Below, one piece after another: positions 50,534 through 58,369 of a DNA stretch of 64,000 bases. Numbering within the stretch: position 1 is the first letter of the stretch; every line of letters begins with the position of its first letter. The position numbers and the translations under genes were made by a program. The DNA is from Lysobacter helvus. Its GTDB lineage: Bacteria; Pseudomonadota; Gammaproteobacteria; Xanthomonadales; Xanthomonadaceae. The notes beneath the pieces are model-generated. The model searched no databases, was not told the origin of the DNA, and worked only from the letters and a program-made list of their open reading frames with translations. Where the stretch lies: positions 2,790,001 through 2,854,000 of the forward strand of contig NZ_AP024546.1 of assembly GCF_018406645.1 (NCBI RefSeq). The letters run 5' to 3'.

Positions 50534-53500
50534 TGGTCGAAGTGATCGTTGTTGTCGCCCGCGGTGACGACGTTGGCGACGTTGAGGAACGCCGGCAATC
50601 GCGTCGCATGGCCCGCCGCACCCACCGCGGTGAGCCGACGGAAGCAGATCGCAGTGCCGCACGCGCTGACGGCCGTGGTCTGCGAGAGCATGTTCTGCCG
50701 GCCGACCGTGTTGTCCGGCGCGCGCCCGTCGACCGGGATGATCAGCTCGGGGCGATCGAACGGCGCCTGTTCGCGCGCGACGCGTTCGTCGGTGAGCGTG
50801 AGCAGGAACGCCGTCACCGCGATGCGATCCGCGGACGTCATGACGAGCTGGTTGTCGTGGTCCAGGTCCACCACGTTGAAGTCCTTGTGCGCGGCGTTGG
50901 TGACGGGGAAGTCGCCGCCGTGCGCATAGAAGTTCACGACCTGGCGCAGCGTGAGCTTGCCGCCGTTGTGGAAGTAGGGCCCGGTGAGTTCGACGTTGCG
51001 CAGGCCCGGTACCTTCGCACCGCCCGTGCGCGCGACGCGGTTGATCTGCGGCGCGGTGCCCATCAGCGGCCCATCGCCGTTGTTGAATTGCTGGTTGAGG
51101 CGGGCGCTAGGATTGAACGGACCGAGCACATCGAGATAGCCGTCCTGGATCGGCACGCTGGTGCGCGTGTTCAAGCCGCCGGCGATTTCGCCGACCTGTG
51201 GGTGCGTGGTGCCCACGTTGACGTTGCTCGCCCACGGCGCCAGCGTCGGCGGCAGGCGCGGCGTGATCGGCACGGCGCGGAAGCCCGGGTTGATGCGCGG
51301 ATCCTGGGCGGTGCGCGGGAACAGGTTGCCGGTGGTGCAATTGGGTGCGCACGACGGATCGCCATCGGGATCGAACGCGGCCAGCGTGCCGCCCGGGATC
51401 ATCGCGGTGCCGCCGACGTTCTTCAGCATCAGGCTCGCCAGCGCGAGCGGCCAGCCCCATCCGTCGTTGCCGCCGCGGATCGAATCCTCCGCGATCGGAC
51501 GCACGCCGATGTTGTACATGCCCGCGTCGAAGAACGACGCGCCTTCCGGCCGCGAGTTGCCCTGCGCATCCGCGCGCGCCGCATCGAACAGGTCGCGCCG
51601 GATCGCGCCCACCGAGTTGTCGTTGACCAGCGCTTCGAGCGCGAAGCCCGACGCCAGGCGCGGCTTGCCGATCGGCTTGACCGGGAGCTTGGTGCCCGGC
51701 GTGCTGAACTCGCGGTTGAAGTCCTCTTGCGTCAGGCGCCCGACGAGATCCACCGCATTGGCGGACATCAGCCCACCGGCGTGGCAACTGCCGCAACGTG
51801 CGGCACGGAAGTTCGGATTGCGACCCGTGAGGTTGGTGCCATAGAACAGATCCATGCCGAACAGCCGATCCGGTTGCCCGGCGACGATCGCGCGCGTGAA
51901 GCCCTGCGTTTCGGTGAGGCAGGGCTGGCGATTGACCGGCGTGGTCGCCGTGCACAACGGCAGCGTGCCGTTGAAGCCGCGCATCGCTTGCGGATTGCGG
52001 TCGAGGAAGCGGTCGAACGGCGTGTCGTCGGAGATCAGGATCTCCACGTACGCCTGCATGCCCAGGCCCGCGAACAACGACAGGTTCGCTTCCATCTGGT
52101 TGAAGCTGGAGCGGCTCGTCGTCGGCGGGCCCGCGCCGATGTTCAGCACGAATCCATCGAACGGATCGCAGCCGGCGGGCGTCACCACGCCGTTGGTCGC
52201 GCTGGTGCACACCGCGGCGACGCCGTCGAGATGGTTGGTGGTGTTCTGCCACAGCGTCGGGAAGAACGCTTGCTGGATCATTTCCTTGTACGTCAGGCAC
52301 AGGCCCGGACGATTGGCCGCCGTGGGCCGCCCGAGCGCGATGCAACGCGAGCCGCCCTGGTTGGAGAACGGGCCGAGCACGCTGTCGGTCGTCGCGACCA
52401 GTTGCCCGGCGAGCGGCGTGACGTTCGGATTGGTCGCGGTGCCGGTGCCCTGCAGCAGCTTCTTGCCGATCTTGGGCCAGCTGCGGCCCTGGAACGACAT
52501 TTCGAAATTCGACAGCGCGGGCCCGACGATCTGCGAGGCGATGCTCGAGAAGCGGATCAACTGCCGCGTGCGCACCAGCGTGCCGCCGTTGTTGACGTAC
52601 ACGTGGCCCTGCGGATCGGACGCACCGAACACGCTGCCGCCGTTGAAATCGTGGCGGCCGCGGCCGTCCCAGAAATTGTCGTAGTAGAACGCCGCGTTGA
52701 TCATCGTCGGTGTGTTGCGCGGTTCGACGCGGCGCTTGCCCGCGTACAGCGCGATCGGATCGGTGATCACCGTGCCGAGGTCGGGCAGGAGCGGTCGCAC
52801 GCCGTTGTCGGCGGTGCCGAACGCGGCCGTACCGGGCGTACGGATGTTGTCGAAGCGGCGCAGGCGCACGCCCATCGAGGCGAGCACGTCGTTGGTGTCG
52901 CGCGTGACGTTGGTGGGATTGAGCAGCGGTTCGCCGGGGATGCCTTCGTTGGCGAGGCGATGCGTGGGGAAGTCGCTCGCGGCGATGTCGCGGTTGACGT
53001 CCTGGTCGGTTGCGTTCTCCGGCGTGGTGAGGTGGCGGTTGCGGAACAGTTCGAGGTCGGTGTCGCCGCCGAGCACGTTCGGGTTGAGCTGGTTGCGGAT
53101 GCGTGTGTCGGCGCCGGCGGAGAAATGGCACGAGCCGCACGACTGCACGCCATCGCTGCCCAGCTGCATGTCCCAGAACAGCGCCTTGCCCAGCGCCGTG
53201 GCCATGTCGCGGTCCTGGATGTAGTCATTCGGGTTCGACGGGCGCAGCGCCTGCGCGCGGCCGGCGAGGGCGGCGTCGGAATTCACCAGGTAGTTCTGGC
53301 CGATGCTCGGCTTGCGTAGCGCCAGCACGATGCCGCGCGGCTGCGCGTTGGCGAGCGGCGTCGGATCGAACAGGCGCCCGGTGTTGCCGACGCATTGCGG
53401 TCGCGTTTCCACCCAGCCGCTCAAGGTGTCGTTGCCGCACACCGCTGCGCCGGAGTAGTTGGCGGGCTCGCCCGGATCGCTGCCGTCGGACACGAGCGGG

Positions 53501-54033
53501 CTGTTGTAGTCGATCGCGGGTGCATCGCCCGGGCGGATGCGCGTGCTGCCGGCGGAGATCGCACCGCGCCCTGCGAAATTCGCGACGCCCGCGAACGCGG
53601 GATTGAGCAGGCGGAACTGTTCGCCGGTGAGCGCGTTGTAGTTCAACGGCTGCACGGTGAAGCGCGGCAGCAGCGCGTCGTTGCACGGCGGCAGGCCGGT
53701 CGACGGATCGTAGGTGCAGCCCGGTGGCAGGTACGCGCGCCGGCGCACGATCGTGGTGCAGCGCGCCGCGAATCCCTGTGCGTTGCCGAGCGCGGCCTGG
53801 CCCGACGCATCGTTGGGGCACGTCGTCGTCGCGTAAGGGTTGTCGAGCATGCGTTCGAGTTCGCTCCACGTCGGCACTTCCTTCAACGACTGGAAGGGCA
53901 CTTCGGGACGGAAGCGGAAATCGGCGGGAACGGTCGTCGACTCGGCGGGCGTGGTGATGACTTCGCCTGCGGCGGCAATCACCCCGCCGGCGGCCAGGCC
54001 ACCTGCGAACAACAGCATGAGACGTGCGTTCAT
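50530..54033 (-). CDS. Very large di-haem cytochrome c peroxidase-like protein (1167 aa)
   Basis: ATG 54033 opens MNARLMLLFAGGLAAGGVIA, a signal peptide. Two CxxCH haem motifs are present: CGSCHFSAGADTRIRNQLNP near residue 298 and CGSCHAGGLMSANAVDLVGR near 746. Family hallmarks include LGKALFWDMQLGSDG, NTPTMINAAFYYDNFWDGR and VPGLRNVELTGPYFHNGGKL. Usual di-haem peroxidases have about 350 residues; here long insertions separate the haem domains. A MauG/MbnH-type oxidation of a partner protein is as likely as peroxide removal. The overlapping Ig-like gene follows. Confidence 0.8.
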   Translation of the reverse strand: MNARLMLLFAGGLAAGGVIAAAGEVITTPAESTTVPADFRFRPEVPFQSLKEVPTWSELERMLDNPYATTTCPNDASGQAALGNAQGFAARCTTIVRRRAYLPPGCTYDPSTGLPPCNDALLPRFTVQPLNYNALTGEQFRLLNPAFAGVANFAGRGAISAGSTRIRPGDAPAIDYNSPLVSDGSDPGEPANYSGAAVCGNDTLSGWVETRPQCVGNTGRLFDPTPLANAQPRGIVLALRKPSIGQNYLVNSDAALAGRAQALRPSNPNDYIQDRDMATALGKALFWDMQLGSDGVQSCGSCHFSAGADTRIRNQLNPNVLGGDTDLELFRNRHLTTPENATDQDVNRDIAASDFPTHRLANEGIPGEPLLNPTNVTRDTNDVLASMGVRLRRFDNIRTPGTAAFGTADNGVRPLLPDLGTVITDPIALYAGKRRVEPRNTPTMINAAFYYDNFWDGRGRHDFNGGSVFGASDPQGHVYVNNGGTLVRTRQLIRFSSIASQIVGPALSNFEMSFQGRSWPKIGKKLLQGTGTATNPNVTPLAGQLVATTDSVLGPFSNQGGSRCIALGRPTAANRPGLCLTYKEMIQQAFFPTLWQNTTNHLDGVAAVCTSATNGVVTPAGCDPFDGFVLNIGAGPPTTSRSSFNQMEANLSLFAGLGMQAYVEILISDDTPFDRFLDRNPQAMRGFNGTLPLCTATTPVNRQPCLTETQGFTRAIVAGQPDRLFGMDLFYGTNLTGRNPNFRAARCGSCHAGGLMSANAVDLVGRLTQEDFNREFSTPGTKLPVKPIGKPRLASGFALEALVNDNSVGAIRRDLFDAARADAQGNSRPEGASFFDAGMYNIGVRPIAEDSIRGGNDGWGWPLALASLMLKNVGGTAMIPGGTLAAFDPDGDPSCAPNCTTGNLFPRTAQDPRINPGFRAVPITPRLPPTLAPWASNVNVGTTHPQVGEIAGGLNTRTSVPIQDGYLDVLGPFNPSARLNQQFNNGDGPLMGTAPQINRVARTGGAKVPGLRNVELTGPYFHNGGKLTLRQVVNFYAHGGDFPVTNAAHKDFNVVDLDHDNQLVMTSADRIAVTAFLLTLTDERVAREQAPFDRPELIIPVDGRAPDNTVGRQNMLSQTTAVSACGTAICFRRLTAVGAAGHATRLPAFLNVANVVTAGDNNDHFDQ

Positions 54034-54291
54034 TGCCGAGCCACCCTGTAGCTTCGCTGCCGACGAAGCTTTCTCTCCTCGATCATTGCAACGTGCGCGT
54101 GAGTGTCGCGCGGACAAAAAACGCACGAATTCCCGTGTGTTTTTCGATCGCGCATTCAATAACGTGCAGTGCGCGTGCACGTGCCGGGAATGCTGCGCGC
54201 ATCCGCGAAAAATGCACGTGATCGGCGCGTGACGACGGCCGTTCGCGCCCGCTGCTAGCGTTTCGATTCGACGCCACCCAAGGAGTCCGCC
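54034..54291. promoter_or_regulatory. Divergent promoter region, peroxidase operon / EF-hand gene
   Basis: About 260 bp between divergent starts. It includes an A-rich island (GACAAAAAACGCACGAATTC near 54112) and AATAACG at 54158, less GC-rich than the surroundings, where promoters should lie. No operator recognised. Confidence 0.4.
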
Positions 54292-54729
54292 ATGACCGTT
54301 TCGCGCACCGTCTCTGCCGTATCGCTCACCGTGGGGCTGCTGCTGGCGGGTGCCGGCGTGGCGCAGGTGGCGCATCCGGCCGCCAGCCACGACGCCAAGA
54401 GCCGCTTCGCCGCCTTCGACACCAATCGCGATGGCAAGGTGAGCGAAGACGAGTACGGCAACGAGAAGACGTTCGATGCCATCGACACCAACCACGACAA
54501 CAGCATCTCCGCCGCCGAAGTGCAGGCGATCCTCGGCCCGCAGCAGGATGGCCAGCCGTCCGCCGCCGACCGCATCCGCAACGCCGATCGCAACGGCGAC
54601 GGCGTGCTGAGCGACGAAGAACTGCGCCGCGGCGGCGAGACCCGCTTCCAGTGGCTGGACACCAACAAGGACGGCAACCTGGACGAAGCCGAGTTCCGCG
54701 CGGGCTTCGGCGTGCCGTTGATCCACTGA
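54292..54729 (+). CDS. Exported EF-hand calcium-binding protein (145 aa)
   Basis: ATG 54292, after AAGGAG, opens MTVSRTVSAVSLTVGLLLAG, a signal peptide. Four EF-hand loops follow: DTNRDGKVSEDE, DTNHDNSISAAE, DRNGDGVLSDEE and DTNKDGNLDEAE. All four keep the key Asp/Asn and Glu ligands, so it should bind up to four calcium ions in the periplasm or outside the cell. Confidence 0.9.
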   Translation: MTVSRTVSAVSLTVGLLLAGAGVAQVAHPAASHDAKSRFAAFDTNRDGKVSEDEYGNEKTFDAIDTNHDNSISAAEVQAILGPQQDGQPSAADRIRNADRNGDGVLSDEELRRGGETRFQWLDTNKDGNLDEAEFRAGFGVPLIH

Positions 54730-54789
54730 GGCTGCGCGTCCCTCCGGATTTGTCGCTGGGCAGGGGAGCCCGTAAAGTGCGCGCGATCC

Positions 54790-54879
54790 GGAGGGATGGC
54801 CGAGTGGTTTAAGGCACCGGTCTTGAAAACCGGCGTTGTCGAGAGACAACCGTGGGTTCGAATCCCACTCCCTCCGCCA
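54790..54879 (+). tRNA. tRNA-Ser (UGA)
   Basis: GGAGGGATGGCCGAGTGGTT begins the gene; anticodon loop CTTGAAA gives UGA. The long variable arm (GTTGTCGAGAGACAAC) is typical of class II tRNA-Ser. The T arm GTGGGTTCGAATCCCAC and acceptor pair well, and CCA is encoded. Confidence 0.96.
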
Positions 54880-54905
54880 TCTCCCACACGTTTCGGTCCG
54901 CCTCG

Positions 54906-54921
54906 TTGGGCCAATGCCCAA
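54906..54921 (+). promoter_or_regulatory. Palindrome upstream of ccoN
   Basis: TTGGGC-CAAT-GCCCAA, 68 bp before the ccoN start. It is not the FNR/Anr consensus (TTGAT-n4-ATCAA), which I do not find here. Operator or hairpin role is uncertain. Confidence 0.3.
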
Positions 54922-54988
54922 TTGAACCCCCGCCTCCCGCGGACCTAGTGTCCCCCCGTGCATTCCCGCGCGCCGGTGGACCGATGCC

Positions 54989-56467
54989 GTGCCGAACGCT
55001 GAAACCTACGATGACCAGGTCATCCGGCTGTTCCTGCTCGCCGCGGCACTGTGGGGCGTCGTGGGCATGTCGCTCGGGGTGTACGTCGCTTCGGAGCTCG
55101 TCTGGCCGGCGCTGAATTTCGACACGCCGTGGCTGTCGTTCGGGCGGCTGCGCCCCGACCACACCTTCGCCATCATCTTCGCCTTCGGCGGTTCGGCGCT
55201 GATGGGCACGTGCTTCTACGTCGTGCAGCGCACCGGGCACGTGCGCCTCGCGCTCGGTCGGCTGGCGACGTTCGTGTTCTGGGGTTGGCAAACCGCGATG
55301 GTGCTGGCGCTGGTGACCATCCCGCTCGGGTACACGCAGAGCAAGGAATATGCCGAACCCGAATGGACCATCGACCTGCTCATCGCCGTGGTGTGGGTGA
55401 GCTTCGCGGTGGTGTTCTTCGCGACGCTGGCGAAGCGGCGCATCCGCCACATCTACGTGGCCAACTGGTACTACGGCGCGTTCATCATCGCCGTGGCGTT
55501 GCTGCACATCGTCAACAACCTGGTGATCCCGGTGTCGATCGGCAAGTCGTATCCGATCTATTCGGGCGGCGTCGACGCGATGGTGCAGTGGTGGTACGGC
55601 CACAACGCCGTGGCGTTCTTCCTGACCGCCGGGTTCCTGGCGATGATGTATTACTTCGTGCCGCGCCAGGCCCAGCAGCCGCTGTGGAGCTACCGCTTCT
55701 CGATCATCAATTTCTGGGCGCTGATCTCGGTGTACATGTGGGCCGGTTCCCACCACCTGCTGTACACCTCGCTGCCGGACTGGGTGCAGTCGGTCGGCAT
55801 GGCGTTCTCGCTGCTGCTGCTGATGCCCAGCCTGGGCTCGGCCGCCAACGGCCTGATGACGTTCAACGGGTCGTGGCACCAGGTGCGCGTGGACCCCGCG
55901 GCCAAGTTCATGGTGCTGGCGCTGGTCTGCTACGCGGGCACGACGTTCGAAGGCTCGATGATGGCCATCAAGTCGGTCAACTCGCTCACGCACGACACGG
56001 ACTGGACGGTGGCGCACGTGCATTTCGGCGCGATCGGGTGGGTGGCGATGATCGCGATCGGCTCGCTGTACGCGATGGCGCCGAAGGCCCTGGGCCGGCC
56101 CCAGATGCATTCGGTCCGCGCGATGAACGTGCACTTCTGGCTGCACACCGTCGGGCTGCTCATCTACATCGTGTCGATGTGGTCCTCCGGGCTCACCGCG
56201 GGCCTGATGTGGCGCGAAACCAACGCCGACGGCCAGCTCGTCCACAGCTTCCTCGACAGCCTCGTCGCGATCCGCCCGTTCTACATCGCGCGGTTGTTCG
56301 GCGGCGTGCTGGTGCTCAGCGGCATGGTGATCATGGTGTGGAACCTGTGGTGCACCGCCGCGCAGGCGCGCAAACGCACCATCAAGGCCGTGCTGGTGCC
56401 GATCCCGCAGGACATCCACGAGCCCACGCCGTTGCAGGTGCCCCCACCGTTGCCGGCGAAGGGGTGA
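54989..56467 (+). CDS. ccoN: cbb3-type cytochrome c oxidase subunit I
   Basis: CcoN is the catalytic, 12-helix haem-copper subunit of the high-affinity terminal oxidase (492 aa). GTG 54989 opens MPNAETYDDQVIRLFLLAAA. Metal-site histidines are visible in RPDHTFAIIFAFGG (haem b), WWYGHNAVAFFL and WAGSHHLLYT (CuB) and VAHVHFGAIGW (haem b3/b). It heads ccoNOQP; the ccoO gene begins 6 bp later. Confidence 0.96.
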   Translation: MPNAETYDDQVIRLFLLAAALWGVVGMSLGVYVASELVWPALNFDTPWLSFGRLRPDHTFAIIFAFGGSALMGTCFYVVQRTGHVRLALGRLATFVFWGWQTAMVLALVTIPLGYTQSKEYAEPEWTIDLLIAVVWVSFAVVFFATLAKRRIRHIYVANWYYGAFIIAVALLHIVNNLVIPVSIGKSYPIYSGGVDAMVQWWYGHNAVAFFLTAGFLAMMYYFVPRQAQQPLWSYRFSIINFWALISVYMWAGSHHLLYTSLPDWVQSVGMAFSLLLLMPSLGSAANGLMTFNGSWHQVRVDPAAKFMVLALVCYAGTTFEGSMMAIKSVNSLTHDTDWTVAHVHFGAIGWVAMIAIGSLYAMAPKALGRPQMHSVRAMNVHFWLHTVGLLIYIVSMWSSGLTAGLMWRETNADGQLVHSFLDSLVAIRPFYIARLFGGVLVLSGMVIMVWNLWCTAAQARKRTIKAVLVPIPQDIHEPTPLQVPPPLPAKG

Positions 56468-56473
56468 CCGACC

Positions 56474-57118
56474 ATGGGCCTGAAATACCGCCACATCGAA
56501 ACGGTCGAGAAGCACGCGGGCCTGCTGGGCGTGCTGATCGCGATCATGGTGTCGTTCGGCGGCCTGGCGGAAATCACGCCGCTCTTCATCAAGGCCAATT
56601 CGATCAAGCCGTCACCGGGCGTCAAGCCCTACGATGCATTGCGCCTGGTCGGGCGCGACATCTACGTGCGCGAAGGCTGCTACACCTGCCATTCGCAGAT
56701 GATCCGGACGTTGCGCTTCGAGACGCAACGCTACGGCGAGTATTCGACGCTCGGCGACTCGGTGTACGACCGCCCGTTCCAGTGGGGCTCCAAGCGCACT
56801 GGGCCGGACCTCGCACGCATCGGCGGCAAGTATTCGGATGCGTGGCATCGCGTGCACCTGGAAGCGCCGCGCAGCGTCGTGCCGCAATCGAACATGCCGG
56901 ACTACCCGTGGCTCTCGCACACGTACATCAACGGCGAGGAGGTGCAGGCCAGGATGCGCGTACTGCGCACGCTCGGGGATCCCTACACCGACGCGCAGAT
57001 CGCGGGTGCGCCGGACATGGTCCTGCACAAGACCGAACTGGACGCCGTCGTGGCGTACCTGCAGGGCCTGGGCGTGCATCCGGCGTCCGGCAGCGGCATC
57101 GCGGCGAAAGCGCCATGA
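56474..57118 (+). CDS. ccoO: cbb3-type cytochrome c oxidase subunit II
   Basis: CcoO is the membrane-anchored mono-haem cytochrome c subunit (214 aa). ATG 56474 opens MGLKYRHIETVEKHAGLLGV with one helix (about 16-36). The haem c site is Cys69-Tyr-Thr-Cys72-His73 (EGCYTCHSQMIRTL), and WGSKRTGPDLARIGGKYSD and QSNMPDYPWL hold the axial Met region. It passes electrons to CcoN. Confidence 0.96.
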   Translation: MGLKYRHIETVEKHAGLLGVLIAIMVSFGGLAEITPLFIKANSIKPSPGVKPYDALRLVGRDIYVREGCYTCHSQMIRTLRFETQRYGEYSTLGDSVYDRPFQWGSKRTGPDLARIGGKYSDAWHRVHLEAPRSVVPQSNMPDYPWLSHTYINGEEVQARMRVLRTLGDPYTDAQIAGAPDMVLHKTELDAVVAYLQGLGVHPASGSGIAAKAP

Positions 57119-57273
57119 ATCCGATCTGGGGCAATTTGATCGGCGCCGGCATCGTGCTGATGACGGTGGTGTTCGTGGCCATCTGGTACTGGGCGTGGCG
57201 CCCGCGCCACAAGCGCAAATTCGACGCGATGGCGCGGCTGCCGATGCACGACACGGACGAGGACGACCGATGA
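57115..57273 (+). CDS. ccoQ: cbb3-type cytochrome oxidase subunit 3 (CcoQ)
   Basis: A 52-aa single-helix protein: MNPIWGNLIGAGIVLMTVVF, then WYWAWRPRHKRKFDAMARLP. The W-P--K--FD-A motif after the helix is typical of CcoQ, which stabilises the complex. ATG 57115 overlaps the ccoO stop (ATGA). Confidence 0.9.
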   Translation: MNPIWGNLIGAGIVLMTVVFVAIWYWAWRPRHKRKFDAMARLPMHDTDEDDR

Positions 57274-58175
57274 GCGGATTCTGGTCGGGTTGGGTGGTCG
57301 TGCTGGCCGTGGTGACGATCGGCGTGAGCCTGTTCCTGTTCGCGTGGGGGCTGCGCGTGCACATCCCCGTGCAGGACGACGGCACCACCGGGCACAACTG
57401 GGATGGCATCCGCGAAGGCCTGCACAAGCTGCCGTGGTGGTGGGTGGCGGTGTCGATCGGGGCCTTCGCGTGGGCGATCGGCTACCTCGTGCTGTATCCC
57501 GGGCTCGGCAACTTCGCGGGCGTGCTGGGGTGGAGTTCGCCCGAACAACACCAGCGGGACACCGCGGCCAATACGGCGAAGCGCGCCTCGCAGAACAACC
57601 CGTGGCGCGCGATGACCATCGCGCAGCTGGCGAAGGATCGCAACGCGATCGACGTCGGCGGGCGCCTGTTCCAGGACAACTGCGCGGCCTGCCATGGCAA
57701 GGGCGCGCGCGGGAATCCGCACGTGGGCGCACCCGATCTCACCGACGCCGTGTGGCAATTCGGCGGCAGCGAGGACGCGATCCTGGCAAGCATCCTCGAT
57801 GGCCGCAGCGCGGTGATGCCGCCGTGGGGCCAGGCGCTGCAGAAGGACGGTGTCGAAGAAGTGGCGTCGTACCTGCAGAGCCTGAGCGGCAACGCGAGTC
57901 GCGACTGGCAGGTCAAGGCCGGGCACGAGCGTTACGACATGTTCTGCGTGTCGTGCCACGGGCCGGGCGGCGTGGGCCGCGCGACGATCGCGCCGAGCCT
58001 CGCGGACCAGACCTGGTTGTACGGCAACGATTGGTCGGACATCACGACGAGCATCCGTGACGGTCGCACCGGCGTCATGCCGGCCTGGCGCACGCGACTG
58101 GGCGTGGATCAATCGCGCCTCGTCGCGGCCTGGGTGGTGGCGCAAGCGGCGCACGGACGCCCGGCAGGAAAGTAG
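57270..58175 (+). CDS. ccoP: cbb3-type cytochrome c oxidase subunit III (di-haem)
   Basis: CcoP carries two c-type haems and receives electrons from cytochrome c (301 aa). ATG 57270 overlaps the ccoQ stop. Two membrane helices (about 7-27 and 57-78), then haem sites Cys138-Ala-Ala-Cys141-His142 and Cys226-Val-Ser-Cys229-His230. The usual N-terminal DGI-E--N/PLP-WW signature appears as WDGIREGLHKLPWWWV. Confidence 0.96.
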   Translation: MSGFWSGWVVVLAVVTIGVSLFLFAWGLRVHIPVQDDGTTGHNWDGIREGLHKLPWWWVAVSIGAFAWAIGYLVLYPGLGNFAGVLGWSSPEQHQRDTAANTAKRASQNNPWRAMTIAQLAKDRNAIDVGGRLFQDNCAACHGKGARGNPHVGAPDLTDAVWQFGGSEDAILASILDGRSAVMPPWGQALQKDGVEEVASYLQSLSGNASRDWQVKAGHERYDMFCVSCHGPGGVGRATIAPSLADQTWLYGNDWSDITTSIRDGRTGVMPAWRTRLGVDQSRLVAAWVVAQAAHGRPAGK

Positions 58176-58177
58176 GC

Positions 58178-58369
58178 ATGGCCGCCCCGGGCGAGCGCTG
58201 GTACCAGCAGCCCGTGCTCTGGCTCGCGTTGTCGATCCTGCTGGCCTCGGTCACCGGCTGCATCGGATTGATCGTGTTCGCCTCCCGGCTTCCCGCCGAC
58301 CCGGGGCCTGTCGCCGAAGACACCGTGCTGCGCGTACCGGTCGCGCGGGAAACGCCGCCGCCGCCATGA
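58178..58369 (+). CDS. Short FixH-like membrane protein (63 aa)
   Basis: ATG 58178, 2 bp after ccoP, opens MAAPGERWYQQPVLWLALSI with one helix (13-36). Position between ccoP and ccoI, and the W-Y-QP--WL start, fit a FixH/CcoH-type assembly protein. FixH is usually about 150 residues, so this lacks the periplasmic domain. Its stop overlaps the ccoI start. Confidence 0.55.
   Translation: MAAPGERWYQQPVLWLALSILLASVTGCIGLIVFASRLPADPGPVAEDTVLRVPVARETPPPP

Noticed and set aside
50542-53319. Plus-strand open frame of 925 codons opposite the peroxidase gene
   Set aside because: It is antisense to a gene with haem motifs and a signal peptide; its Arg/His/Ala-rich composition is typical of a shadow frame in GC-rich DNA.
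54880-54988. FNR/Anr box for the cco operon
   Set aside because: No TTGAT-n4-ATCAA-type site is present upstream of ccoN; only an unrelated TTGGGC/GCCCAA palindrome is seen.
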